Shown: in pieces, positions 43,348-51,930 of the stretch
How positions within the stretch are numbered: the first letter of the stretch is position 1
Layout of the letters: each line of letters starts with the position of its first letter
Source of the DNA: Kordia sp964351775
Lineage (GTDB): Bacteria; Bacteroidota; Bacteroidia; Flavobacteriales; Flavobacteriaceae
Direction of reading: 5' to 3'
Assembly: GCA_964351775.1 (NCBI GenBank)
Contig: CAYGPQ010000001.1
Coordinates: 32,354-96,353 of the forward strand
Length of the DNA: 64,000 bases
Made by a program: the position numbers and the translations under genes
Notes under the pieces: model-generated
Seen by the model: the letters and a program-made list of their open reading frames with translations, nothing else
What the model was told of the DNA's origin: nothing
Database searches by the model: none

Positions 43348-45288
43348 ATGAAACGACTACCAGCGACATCCTTCTTTTTATTTGCCCTATTTTTTCTACT
43401 TTTCAGTAGTTGTAAATCGGATAAAATTACTACACAAAAAAAGTCTAAATATGTTCTTGAGCTAGAAAATAAAGCTTACCAAAAATCAGAAGAGAAACAG
43501 TATGACAGTGCTATTTTTTATGGGAAGCAGATGCTTGATAGAGCACTAATTGAGAATTCTACTAGATCAATTAAAGATGCTTACAATCGATTATCCTTGG
43601 ATTTTAAAAATAATAAACAATATGATTCAGCTATATACTACAGTGAAAAATTGTATGAGTTAGCTGCTAAGTCTACGGATACTGCTAACATGGCAAAGGC
43701 TAGTTACAAGATGGGTTTGTATTATGAAAAAACGATCGACAACAAAAAAGCATATATACATTATGATGTTTCTAAAAATTTATACTTAAAATTAAGAGAT
43801 ACATCAAAAGCGATAAAGTCAATAATAAATATTGCGCAAATTCAAAAAAGAGTTGGAAGTTTTGGGGAGAGTCAATTAACTTCTTTAGAAGGCCTTAGAT
43901 ATTCTAAATCTAGTGATAATATAAGATATATAACAAAGCTAAATTATTTACTAGCGGTTGCTTCAAAAGAAATAGAAGATTATACTGTGGCTACACGCAA
44001 AATTGATGAGGCTTTAAGTTATGTGAAAGATTCTGCATCTTACAAAAAAATCGGAAAAGACAATGTCTATAAGTATAAAAATACAAAAGCCAATATATTC
44101 GTTGAACTAGAACGATTTGATGATGCGATTGCGATTTATGATGAAATATTAGGTAGTGAAGAAATAAAAAAAGATACCTTAGAAATGGCACGTGTTTATA
44201 ATAATCGAGGAAGAGCTATCTTTTTAAAAAACGGATTCAATAGTGAATCTGAATATTTATTCAATATGGTTTATATATTGAATGAAAAAGTAAATAATAA
44301 ATCACTTTCATTTTCTAACATTTTAAACCAAGCTAGGCTGTATGAAAATGTTAATATTGAAAAATCACTATCCTATATTGATGAAGCAATGTGTATTGCA
44401 GAGACAATAAATAATGAAGCATCTATACTTGAAGCTTTACAAATGAAGATGGATTATGATGATGATATATCTAAAGAAGACTTTAACTACTATACAACTA
44501 TTAGTGAATTAATTGATAAGAAAAGACAAGATATATCTTCTTTATTCGCTGTAAATATTTACGATCATAATGTAGCAGAACGTGAACAAACAAAACTAGA
44601 AAGAGAAAAATCTCGAAGAGGAAATCTACTCTTAATTTTAACCTTAATTCTAATCGTCTTACTCGTACTCTCCTTCTTCATCTACCAAAAAATAAAACGC
44701 CGTCATAAGATTGAAAAAGTAAAAACGGTACAAGTGACGGAAGCACGAATTTCCTCAAAAGTACATGACGAATTGGCGAACGACTTGTACAAATTGATTT
44801 CTCAACTAGAAACTACAGATCCTGAAAAAGAGGTTATTTTAGATAAATTAGATGTAATATACAAGCAAGCACGCGATATTTCAAAGCAAATACAAGGTGT
44901 AGAAACTGGCGCAGCATTTCCTGATGAACTCAGTAATTTGTTCCGAAGTTACCAATCTGAGGAAGTAAATGTATTATTAAAACGCTACAATACGGATCTT
45001 TGGAACGGAATTTCTTCACATATAAAAATAACCGTTTATCGCGTATTACAAGAACTATTAACCAACATGAAAAAACACAGCAATGCTGTGTTAGTAGTGG
45101 TTTCCATTGAAAAAAATAACAAGCAATTGTTTATTCAGTATATCGATAATGGAAAAGGATTTGATGAGGAAATTTCAAAAAATGGACTACAGAATGCGGA
45201 AAACCGTATTCATGCAATTGAAGGAACGCTTACTTTTGATACAGAACTTCACAAAGGGTGTAAGTTTAGTATTAACGTTCCAGTATGA
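43348..45288 (+). CDS. TPR-containing sensor histidine kinase (NarX/DegS type)
   Basis: This 646-aa kinase has an N-terminal lipoprotein-like signal (ALFFLLFSSCKSDK, Cys near 22). About eight TPR repeats lie in the exported part (30-400). A membrane helix is near 428-448 (LLLILTLILIVLLVLSFFIY). The dimerisation segment has phospho-acceptor His473 in KVHDELANDLYKL. An ATPase domain at the end has N box ELLTNMKKHS and G1 DNGKGFDE. The partner response regulator starts 10 bases downstream. Combined lipid anchor and membrane helix is unusual; the signal may instead be an uncleaved helix. Confidence 0.9.
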   Translation: MKRLPATSFFLFALFFLLFSSCKSDKITTQKKSKYVLELENKAYQKSEEKQYDSAIFYGKQMLDRALIENSTRSIKDAYNRLSLDFKNNKQYDSAIYYSEKLYELAAKSTDTANMAKASYKMGLYYEKTIDNKKAYIHYDVSKNLYLKLRDTSKAIKSIINIAQIQKRVGSFGESQLTSLEGLRYSKSSDNIRYITKLNYLLAVASKEIEDYTVATRKIDEALSYVKDSASYKKIGKDNVYKYKNTKANIFVELERFDDAIAIYDEILGSEEIKKDTLEMARVYNNRGRAIFLKNGFNSESEYLFNMVYILNEKVNNKSLSFSNILNQARLYENVNIEKSLSYIDEAMCIAETINNEASILEALQMKMDYDDDISKEDFNYYTTISELIDKKRQDISSLFAVNIYDHNVAEREQTKLEREKSRRGNLLLILTLILIVLLVLSFFIYQKIKRRHKIEKVKTVQVTEARISSKVHDELANDLYKLISQLETTDPEKEVILDKLDVIYKQARDISKQIQGVETGAAFPDELSNLFRSYQSEEVNVLLKRYNTDLWNGISSHIKITVYRVLQELLTNMKKHSNAVLVVVSIEKNNKQLFIQYIDNGKGFDEEISKNGLQNAENRIHAIEGTLTFDTELHKGCKFSINVPV

Positions 45289-45298
45289 TAGATAGCCT

Positions 45299-45964
45299 AT
45301 GTTTACTAAAGTTTTAATTGCCGAAGATATGGACGACATCAACACAGGTGTCCTCACAGCACTTTCCGAATTGGAAATAGCTACGATAGATCAAGCTCAA
45401 TACTGCGATGATGCAGATTTGAAAGCCAAAAAAGCATTGAAGGATAATGAACCTTATGAATTACTCATTACCGATTTATCTTTTGTAAAAGATCATCGAA
45501 GACAGAAAATAACCTCAGGAGAAGAGTTGCTTATTAAACTGAGAGCTGCACAGCCCCAACTCAAAGTGATTGTATATTCTGTGGAAGACAAATTGCAATG
45601 TGTTCGTCGACTGTTTAATCAACACAATATTGACGCATATGTTTGCAAAGGTCGTAAGAGTTTAAAGGAATTGGTAAAAGCCATACAAACCGTTTCTAAA
45701 GGAGAAATACATCTTTCGCCAAAAGTGCAAAACGCATTGAGTAATAAGAGCGATATGGAAATTGATGATTACGATATTGATTTGCTTAAATTACTTTCCA
45801 AAGGAATGAGTCAAGATGAAATTGCTGCCGATTTAAAAGGTCGTAGTGTTTCGCCCAATAGCTTAAGTTCTATTGAAAAACGACTGAGTAAACTAAAAAT
45901 TTACTTCAAAGCAAACAATGCCATACACTTAATTGCTAATGCGAAAGATTTAGGATTGATTTAA
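45299..45964 (+). CDS. NarL/LuxR-family response regulator
   Basis: This 221-aa protein has a receiver domain at residues 1-125: acidic pocket EDMDD (9-13), phospho-acceptor Asp59 in LLITDLSF, conserved Thr/Ser in IVYSVED and Lys in VCKGRKSL. A C-terminal LuxR-type HTH is near 150-210 (LLKLLSKGMSQDEIAADLKG). It pairs with the TPR kinase 10 bases upstream to form a complete two-component system. Targets are not visible; the nearest candidates are the convergent secreted protein and the peptide gene at 47024. Confidence 0.92.
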   Translation: MFTKVLIAEDMDDINTGVLTALSELEIATIDQAQYCDDADLKAKKALKDNEPYELLITDLSFVKDHRRQKITSGEELLIKLRAAQPQLKVIVYSVEDKLQCVRRLFNQHNIDAYVCKGRKSLKELVKAIQTVSKGEIHLSPKVQNALSNKSDMEIDDYDIDLLKLLSKGMSQDEIAADLKGRSVSPNSLSSIEKRLSKLKIYFKANNAIHLIANAKDLGLI

Positions 45965-46043
45965 GAAACAGGAAGCATTTACTTCAAAATTAAGTCGTTT
46001 TAAAGCAACTTCATAAAAATGTATTTCCTAATATCTAAATAAA

Positions 46044-46089
46044 AATAACCACTATAATTGATGTTTTATATCTGAAAATAGTGGCTATT
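46044..46089. terminator. Bidirectional hairpin between response regulator and secreted protein
   Basis: CCACTAT (46049-46055) pairs with ATAGTGG, the arms extended by AATA/TATT, around a loop of about 22 AT-rich bases. It lies between convergent genes, with T-rich sequence on the plus side. Confidence 0.65.
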
Positions 46090-46107
46090 CTTAACTTTTA
46101 TTACATA

Positions 46108-46827
46108 TTACAAAACAGCAATATAATCAATCAGTTTTGCTAAATCTTCTTCTTTTTTAAGCTTTAATTTTTCTGATTTGATATAATTTTTAATATCGTT
46201 TTCTTTCTCAGGAAATAGCTTTAAAATGTCTTTTTTCTTAGCGTCCACCTGAATTGGCTCACCATCTTTTACAATGTAGTAATAATCATATTGTGTGAAT
46301 TTTGCCGCTCTATCTGCCTGATTCATGGTAAGCGCTTTTTCATTTGGAGAAAACACACATTTCTTTCGCAACAATAATTGCACGTTTTTTTCATCATTTA
46401 AGACCAAAAAATACCCTTTTTTCTCATATCCTTCTTCGTCCTTAAACGTGAATAATTTTAAAGTTTTGCCCTCAAATGTAATTCTAGAATCATCAACTCT
46501 CATCAACGCTCCTATTTCTTGTCCATCTCTTGGCAACAATTCTATCTCATTTGAATACGTGTTGAAACGCATCATAATATTTCCGTATGATTTGTCTGCA
46601 ATATAAAGTTGTGCCAACTTATAACTTTCATATAAATAAGGACTTCCTTTCACATTGTCCCAATCAATTTTATACGGATCTTTTTCTTTGGTATTTATAA
46701 TTTTTCGAAGTTGATCGTAAATTTGAGAAGTACTTTCAAATTGTCTTGGAGCACCACTCACTTGAGCAATAATAGATGTACTATATAGAAATAAAAATGC
46801 GATAGGTAACAGTCGTAATGTTTTCAT
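46108..46827 (-). CDS. Secreted protein of unknown function
   Basis: This 239-aa protein has a signal peptide (residues 1-21, LLPIAFLFLYSTSIIAQ). The mature part looks mixed alpha/beta, with a segment of short strands near 75-150 (GNIMMRFNTYSNEIELLPRD, ITFEGKTLKLFTFKDEEGY). A Lys-rich helical C-terminus ends in EEDLAKLIDYIAVL. I do not recognise a family with confidence. It probably stays in the periplasm, since neither a lipobox nor a type IX C-terminal signal is evident. The gene is convergent with the two-component pair. Confidence 0.75.
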   Translation of the reverse strand: MKTLRLLPIAFLFLYSTSIIAQVSGAPRQFESTSQIYDQLRKIINTKEKDPYKIDWDNVKGSPYLYESYKLAQLYIADKSYGNIMMRFNTYSNEIELLPRDGQEIGALMRVDDSRITFEGKTLKLFTFKDEEGYEKKGYFLVLNDEKNVQLLLRKKCVFSPNEKALTMNQADRAAKFTQYDYYYIVKDGEPIQVDAKKKDILKLFPEKENDIKNYIKSEKLKLKKEEDLAKLIDYIAVL

Positions 46828-47023
46828 AATCAGTAAATAATTTGGTTCTAGTTATAAAAATAGTAAAAAAAAGCGAGAGTATTCTTCAAAAGAATAGTAG
46901 AAATACTAAAAAATATCATATTGAAATTATAACCTTTAATTCGATAATCATAGGAATCAACTTTTTTAAGAACAGTTTCTTCTAGGTATGTTTGACTCAA
47001 TATTAACAAAAAAATCAAACACT

Positions 47024-47197
47024 ATGTTAAAAAACATTGTAAGCATTACAGGAGTAAAAACATTAGGAAAAGAAACTCAAAAATCAATTTCGGGAGGGAA
47101 ACAAGGAGACCCTTCGTTTCCTTGTTATTGTGATGGCGTACTTAAGGCGATGGTTGATGACTGGAAAGATTGTCAATGGATTTGTAGTTTTTACTAA
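47024..47197 (+). CDS. ComC/bacteriocin-type double-glycine peptide
   Basis: From ATG 47024 this is a 57-aa peptide. The ATG at 46988 would add 12 residues atypical of such leaders. The leader MLKNIVSITGVKTLGKETQK (then SISGG) is the ComC/bacteriocin type processed by C39-peptidase ABC exporters, differing from the lysine-rich leaders of the other peptides in this window. The 32-residue core has four Cys in two pairs (FPCYCDG and DCQWIC) and ends aromatic (SFY), suggesting disulfides or thioethers. No exporter or modification gene is adjacent. A terminator follows directly. Confidence 0.72.
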   Translation: MLKNIVSITGVKTLGKETQKSISGGKQGDPSFPCYCDGVLKAMVDDWKDCQWICSFY

Positions 47198-47208
47198 AAG
47201 AGTTTAAA

Positions 47209-48612
47209 TTAACAATTGAAAAGAGGTTTTTGCCTCTTTTCTTTTTTTACAAACAATTCCCAAATAAGAAACCCATAAACTACAATATATTCCAACGCCA
47301 CAAAACCTAAATTTTCTGCATAGCCTTCATTTTGATATGCCGTATAGCTAAAAATGATCATAAACGACCAAACTACGGTAAATCTGTAGTTGGTAAATAC
47401 ACTCAAAATTAGCAATGTTGCTAAATACCAAGGATGCATGGTTGTGGTGGTAAAAAAGTAAAAAGAAAGTCCAAAAAGTAGCGCAGTGATGATTTTTTTG
47501 AAATCAGAATTATTCTTGAAAAGACTCATTCCTATGACGAAAACCAACACAAGAATAGGCGTAATTTTCCCAATAGTGGCAATCATATTCCAACCAATGA
47601 TTTCATAACCAATCCAACGTGCGATATAATAAACACTTGCGTTAAATTCGAAATTCTGAAACCACAACCCAACAGTTTCTTGATAATTTAGAATAAATTG
47701 TTTAGACAGGAATGGCAGAAATAAAACTACAATTGTTGCGAAAACAATACTGTAAAAAACAATCAATTGTATGATGCCTTTTTTGACGATTGAAAATGTA
47801 AGCTGCTTATTTTCAGATTTTTTATAGTTGACAAACCATTGAAAAAATAGTGGCAAAAAGAGCAATGGAATTAACTTTACAGAAACTGAAACGGCTAACA
47901 ATACAGCTGCCCATTTCCAGTATCCTTTTTGAAGCAAATACAAGCTCCAAACCAAGAAGAAAATCATCACGCCTTCAAAATGTAAATTTCCTGTGAGTTC
48001 AATGATGATAAATGGGTTTAAAATATACAACCAAATATTGTTGATAGGTAAACCTAAGTTTTCAAGGAGTTTTTTACCAAAATATAAGGTTCCTACATCA
48101 GCCAGAATGATTAAGAGTCGCAATACAACGACAGAACCAACAATACTATTTCCTGAGAACCATCCCGCGAAAGCGAAACACAACTGATTTATTGGCGGAT
48201 AATTGGTATAATGTGACGCGCTCAAATTGCCCATTCCATTAAATAATTCCTGCGCTTCCGCCATTGGAGCTGTTCCAGAAGCCATCAAATCGTTTGGTAC
48301 ATATAAATACGGATTCCAGCCTTCAACTAGCATTCTTCCGTCCCAAATAAAGCGGTAAAAATCTTGTGATAAGTTTGGAATACTTCCCAAAAAGACCAAT
48401 CGGAGCGCAATGGCAATTCCCGCAAGGATAAAAAAGTTTCCTTTTTCCAATCGGATCAATCCGAAAAAACTTAAAAAAGAAATGCTGTAAAGCGAAATTA
48501 AAATCGTGACATCAGTTCGCAAGAGCGGATAGCCAATATAGTAATATACAAAGGCACTAAGGAGCACAAGTATGATGGAGAATCTGTGATATTTCCTTTC
48601 GGAAGTCATCAC
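47209..48612 (-). CDS. GT-C family membrane glycosyltransferase (mannosyltransferase-like)
   Basis: This 467-aa protein has 11-13 membrane segments. The first large loop has LSQDFYRFIWDGRMLVEGWN, the D-x-x-R-(F/Y)-x-W-D-G pattern of polyprenol-phosphate-mannose-dependent transferases. It likely adds a sugar from a lipid-linked donor outside the inner membrane. The donor could be made by the Dpm1-like enzyme encoded two genes upstream. Its ATG overlaps the GT2 stop by 4 bases. The last codons overlap the terminator of the convergent peptide gene. Confidence 0.83.
   Translation of the reverse strand: MMTSERKYHRFSIILVLLSAFVYYYIGYPLLRTDVTILISLYSISFLSFFGLIRLEKGNFFILAGIAIALRLVFLGSIPNLSQDFYRFIWDGRMLVEGWNPYLYVPNDLMASGTAPMAEAQELFNGMGNLSASHYTNYPPINQLCFAFAGWFSGNSIVGSVVVLRLLIILADVGTLYFGKKLLENLGLPINNIWLYILNPFIIIELTGNLHFEGVMIFFLVWSLYLLQKGYWKWAAVLLAVSVSVKLIPLLFLPLFFQWFVNYKKSENKQLTFSIVKKGIIQLIVFYSIVFATIVVLFLPFLSKQFILNYQETVGLWFQNFEFNASVYYIARWIGYEIIGWNMIATIGKITPILVLVFVIGMSLFKNNSDFKKIITALLFGLSFYFFTTTTMHPWYLATLLILSVFTNYRFTVVWSFMIIFSYTAYQNEGYAENLGFVALEYIVVYGFLIWELFVKKEKRQKPLFNC
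47218..47248 (+). terminator. Terminator of the peptide gene, inside convergent coding sequence
   Basis: GAAAAGAGG (47218-47226) and CCTCTTTTC (47233-47241) form a perfect 9-bp stem, with loop TTTTTG and a T tract. It overlaps the last codons of the glycosyltransferase on the other strand. Confidence 0.85.
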
Positions 48613-50114
48613 GCTTTGGAACGAATTGAATTAAAAAACACAAAGGCGAATCCTAAAAATAACATCAAGTGAAACGGAAACAATCCGAAATCATTTAACG
48701 GATATGCGCTGTACATTCCAAACAAAAAATACACCATTAAAATAGCTTCAATGATGATGTTTGCTGAAACTTTCTTTTTGATGTAAATATTATTTTTCCA
48801 GGAATCTTTTAAGGTTTTGATATTGAATTTCGGCGTGCGTACAAATTCGCTTCGTTTTCCGGCATGTCCTTCCAACACCGCAATAGAATTATGTAACGAG
48901 AATCCCATCGCGACAGAGAAAAAGACGAAAAACATCTTTATATAATCAATGAAATTCATAAATCCGCCACCTTGTACACGTTTGTACGGAAACCAAAAAC
49001 ACACAAAAAATATGATCGTGCTGAGGATAAAGAAACTTGAAATGGTGAAGTAAATTTCTAAATGTCCGTAGGTATTTTTAATGTATAACATCGGAATGCT
49101 CAATATACCGACAATCAATACATTTAGAAACATGGTACTGTTGAGCAAGTGTAAAACTCCGTGAATTTTTGTTTTGAATGATATATTTTTAGAAAAGATC
49201 ACACGTTTGAACATTTTACGGAAATTCTCTGCACCACCTTTATTCCAACGAAATTGTTGTGAACGCGCTGCACTGATAATCACAGGTAATTCGGCAGGTG
49301 TTTCTACATCTTCCAAGTATTTGAATTTCCAGTTTTTTAATTGTGCGCGGTAACTTAAATCTAAATCTTCTGTCAGTGTATCACCTTCCCAGTTTCCAGC
49401 GTCTATGATACAAGTTTTGCGCCATATTCCAGCGGTTCCGTTAAAGTTGATAAAATGTCCTTTAGAATTTCGCCCAACTTGTTCTAGCGTAAAATGTGCG
49501 TCCAACGCGAATGCTTGAATTTTTGTCAATAACGAATAATCGCGATTCAAATGTCCCCAACGTGTTTGCACAACACCAATTTCGTCATCTTTAAAATAAG
49601 GAATTGTTTTCTTGAGCCAATCTTCTTTCGGAAGAAAATCTGCATCAAAAATTGCGATGAATTCTCCTTTCGCTTCAATCAAACCTTCTTTCAGTGCGCC
49701 CGCTTTAAAACCAGATCGATCTTTTCGACAGATATGGGTAATATCGAGTCCTTTAGCGTGTAATTTTTTAATCTGTTCCGCTGTAGAAAGCACAGATTCA
49801 TCGGTAGAATCGTCCAACACTTGAATTTCAAGTTTTTCTGAGGGATAATCTATTTTCGCAATATTATCTAGCAAGCGTTCCATAACGTACAATTCGTTGT
49901 ACACAGGAAGCTGAATAGTCACATGCGGAACTTCATCAGGATTATTCAAATCATAACGAGGAGACGTATCTTTATTCTTTTTCGCTCGTAAGTAATTGAC
50001 CAATAAGTTCAATTGCGCCAAGCTATACATTAAAATCAATATCAAAGCAATAGCGTATATGCCCATTATAACAAACGACAACGCTAGTTTGAAAAATTCT
50101 GCATCAAATTCCAT
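48609..50114 (-). CDS. Family 2 membrane glycosyltransferase (cellulose synthase-like)
   Basis: This 501-aa processive-type GT2 has an N-terminal helix and a cytoplasmic GT-A domain with IQVLDDSTDES (first Asp), IAIFDADFLPKEDW (DxD), TLTEDLDLSYRA (TED catalytic base) and QQFRWNKGGAEN (QxxRW). Four or five membrane helices follow at the C-terminus. That set is typical of beta-glycan synthases such as glucomannan or cellulose synthase-like enzymes. It is the middle gene of a three-gene operon with a Dpm1-like enzyme upstream and a GT-C enzyme downstream. Confidence 0.9.
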   Translation of the reverse strand: MEFDAEFFKLALSFVIMGIYAIALILILMYSLAQLNLLVNYLRAKKNKDTSPRYDLNNPDEVPHVTIQLPVYNELYVMERLLDNIAKIDYPSEKLEIQVLDDSTDESVLSTAEQIKKLHAKGLDITHICRKDRSGFKAGALKEGLIEAKGEFIAIFDADFLPKEDWLKKTIPYFKDDEIGVVQTRWGHLNRDYSLLTKIQAFALDAHFTLEQVGRNSKGHFINFNGTAGIWRKTCIIDAGNWEGDTLTEDLDLSYRAQLKNWKFKYLEDVETPAELPVIISAARSQQFRWNKGGAENFRKMFKRVIFSKNISFKTKIHGVLHLLNSTMFLNVLIVGILSIPMLYIKNTYGHLEIYFTISSFFILSTIIFFVCFWFPYKRVQGGGFMNFIDYIKMFFVFFSVAMGFSLHNSIAVLEGHAGKRSEFVRTPKFNIKTLKDSWKNNIYIKKKVSANIIIEAILMVYFLFGMYSAYPLNDFGLFPFHLMLFLGFAFVFFNSIRSKA

Positions 50115-50801
50115 CTACTTAAAACTATATTTAAAAATCCAACCTAAAATTTTCACGCCAGCAAATATAGTACCTTTTACGGTTCCAGAAACTTTTGAGA
50201 CACCAATTCTCTTTTTATATTTCACAGGAACTTCGACATAAGATAGTTTCTGTTTCAACACTTTGAGCTGCATTTCTACCGTCCAACCATAGGTTTTGTC
50301 TTGCATATTCAAGTTTTGAAGCACAGGATATTTAATAGCTCTAAAAGGACCTAAATCGGTAAACCTTGCGCGAAAAAAGAGTTTCATTAAAAAAGTGGCG
50401 AGCCAATTTCCAAAGACTTGTTGCGGCGTCATGGAACCATCTTCCCGTAACGATTTTACTCTTGAACCTATAACAAAATCAATATCATCTTCAATAATTG
50501 GAGCGACAATTTTGGTTAATTCTTCGGGATAATCCGAATAATCACCATCTAAAAACACCAGAATATCGGGTTTTTCATCTTGATCGGCAATATATTCCAT
50601 TCCTTTCAGACACGCGTATCCGTAGCCTTTTCGGGATTCTTTAAGGACAGTTGCGCCAGCTGCTTTTGCATTCGCTTCTGTGTTGTCGGTTGAATTATTG
50701 CTTACCACAATAATTTCGCTTACAATTTTGGGGATTTCCTGAATAACATTCGCAATGGAGTCTTCCTCATTGTATGCTGGAATGATCACTTTTATAATCA
50801 T
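50115..50801 (-). CDS. Family 2 glycosyltransferase, Dpm1/GtrB-like
   Basis: This 228-aa GT2 has VIIPAYNEEDSIANVIQE at the N-terminus, VVSNNSTDNTEANAK for the nucleotide-sugar site and LVFLDGDYSDYPEE with the DxD-like metal site. No C-terminal membrane helices are evident, so it is the short cytoplasmic type. Such enzymes make polyprenyl-phosphate sugars. It starts the operon and may supply the lipid-linked donor to the GT-C enzyme. Its stop abuts the next gene's ATG. Confidence 0.88.
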   Translation of the reverse strand: MIIKVIIPAYNEEDSIANVIQEIPKIVSEIIVVSNNSTDNTEANAKAAGATVLKESRKGYGYACLKGMEYIADQDEKPDILVFLDGDYSDYPEELTKIVAPIIEDDIDFVIGSRVKSLREDGSMTPQQVFGNWLATFLMKLFFRARFTDLGPFRAIKYPVLQNLNMQDKTYGWTVEMQLKVLKQKLSYVEVPVKYKKRIGVSKVSGTVKGTIFAGVKILGWIFKYSFK

Positions 50802-50813
50802 ATATTTTTGTTT

Positions 50814-51187
50814 AGCTTTTGGCTGTTTGCTGTCTGCCGATAGCTTTTTTTATGTTGTATTTTGAATGTAAAACGAATCAAATTCAACATTTATAATTTT
50901 CTTAATTAGCTTTTGGCTATTTGCTGTTAGCCGTTGGCTTTTTTTATGTTGTATTTTAAATTTTAAATGAGTTCTCCAGATCATTCTGAGTAGTGCATTT
51001 AACATTCAAAATTTAGCATTTAAAATTTTCTTNNNNNNNNNNNNNNNNNNNNNNNNNNNNNNNNNNNNNNNNNNNNNNNNNNNNNNNNNNNNNNNNNNNN
51101 NNNNNNNNNNNNNNNNNNNNNNNNNNNNNNNNAGATCATTCTGAGTAGTGCATTTAACATTCAAAATTTAGCATTTAAAATTTTCTT
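50814..51187. repeat. Tandem imperfect modules and identical 55-bp flanks across gap 2
   Basis: Modules starting AGCTTTTGGCTGTTTGCTG (50814) and AGCTTTTGGCTATTTGCTG (50908) both run through TTTTTTTATGTTGTATTTT and end in AATTTTCTT. The last 55 bases before the gap (50978-51032) recur identically right after it (51133-51187). Confidence 0.85.
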
Positions 51188-51208
51188 TTAATCTTTTAGT
51201 AAATAAGT

Positions 51209-51252
51209 TGTTCTCGATACTATTTTCTATCGAAAATCACTCGAGCTGACAC
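51209..51252 (-). repeat. Dispersed hairpin repeat, copy 2
   Basis: Reads GTTCTCGATAC ... ATCACTCGAGCTGAC with inner stem ATTTTC/GAAAAT. It has the same flanks as 25283-25386 and 51849-51890, in minus orientation. Confidence 0.75.
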
Positions 51253-51291
51253 TTGTAACAAACAACCAGCAACTAGAAACTAACAAACAAA

Positions 51292-51768
51292 TCACCGCAA
51301 ATCCCAAACACTATTCTCTTTTTTAAAACTTTTTAAATCGGTCCATTCGCCCACTTTTTTGCCTTCTTCATACTTTTCAGCACGAATCAGTTTTTCGTCT
51401 TCATAGCGCAAACAATAGCCGTTTTTTTGATTATTTTTCAACTGACATTTATGATTTACTTTTTCGTTTTCATCATAAAAGAGCCACCAGTTACTTTTTT
51501 TACCAGCAATATAATGTCCTTCTTTTTCTTTCGTTTTATTTTCGCGATAAAAATACCAATATTTCGTTGGTTTTCCATCTTTGAAGCTTCCTTCTTTCTG
51601 AACAGCGCCGTTTGGATGGTAAAATTTCCAGTATTTCGTTTTTATGCCTTTTTTAAGCCAACCTTCTTCTTTGAGTTGACCAGTATCATAATAATTTTTT
51701 TGATATTCTTTTTGTCCGCTTACGCTGAATGTAACACTGAGACAAAAGATGATTAATAGATGTTTCAT
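51292..51768 (-). CDS. YwqK/MORN-repeat secreted protein
   Basis: From ATG 51766-51768 this is 158 aa. The longer reading from 51879 adds residues encoded by a dispersed repeat. A signal peptide (MKHLLIIFCLSVTFSVSGQ) precedes a string of MORN-like repeats: YYDTGQLKEEGWLKKGIKTK, YHPNGAVQKEGSFKDGKPTK, YRENKTKEKEGHYIAGKKSN and further variants. These match the YwqK family named toxin-antitoxin YwqK-like antitoxin in databases, though secreted Bacteroidota members have no shown toxin link. The gene is bracketed by two copies of the dispersed hairpin repeat. Confidence 0.82.
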   Translation of the reverse strand: MKHLLIIFCLSVTFSVSGQKEYQKNYYDTGQLKEEGWLKKGIKTKYWKFYHPNGAVQKEGSFKDGKPTKYWYFYRENKTKEKEGHYIAGKKSNWWLFYDENEKVNHKCQLKNNQKNGYCLRYEDEKLIRAEKYEEGKKVGEWTDLKSFKKENSVWDLR

Positions 51769-51780
51769 TTTTTTAGTTTT

Positions 51781-51805
51781 GTCATTCCTGTGTAGACAGG
51801 AATCC
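51781..51805. repeat. Short inverted repeat (ATTCCTG/CAGGAAT)
   Basis: ATTCCTGT and ACAGGAAT flank GTAG at 51781-51805, just upstream of the YwqK-like ATG on the minus strand. Similar ATTCCTG/CAGGAAT ends occur at 35184-35228. Confidence 0.55.
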
Positions 51806-51848
51806 ATTTTGATACAGTTTAGATAATTTACCTTTGAAAAAACAAGCT

Positions 51849-51890
51849 GTTCTCGATACAATTTTCTGTCAAAAATCACTCGAACTGACG
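51849..51890 (-). repeat. Dispersed hairpin repeat, copy 3
   Basis: Reads GTTCTCGATAC ... ATCACTCGAACTGACG with inner stem ATTTT/AAAAT. It lies on the other side of the YwqK-like gene from copy 2, in the same orientation. Confidence 0.75.
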
Positions 51891-51930
51891 TTTAGAACTA
51901 ACAACAAACAACGAGCAACAAATAACCAGC

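Larger units (their letters stand above)
50802..51291. other. Intergenic repeat-rich region with assembly gap 2
   Basis: These 490 bases hold no gene. Two long imperfect modules (50814-50903 and 50908-51032), a 55-base repeat on both sides of a 100-N gap (51033-51132) and one hairpin repeat (51209-51252) fill most of it. Confidence 0.8.
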
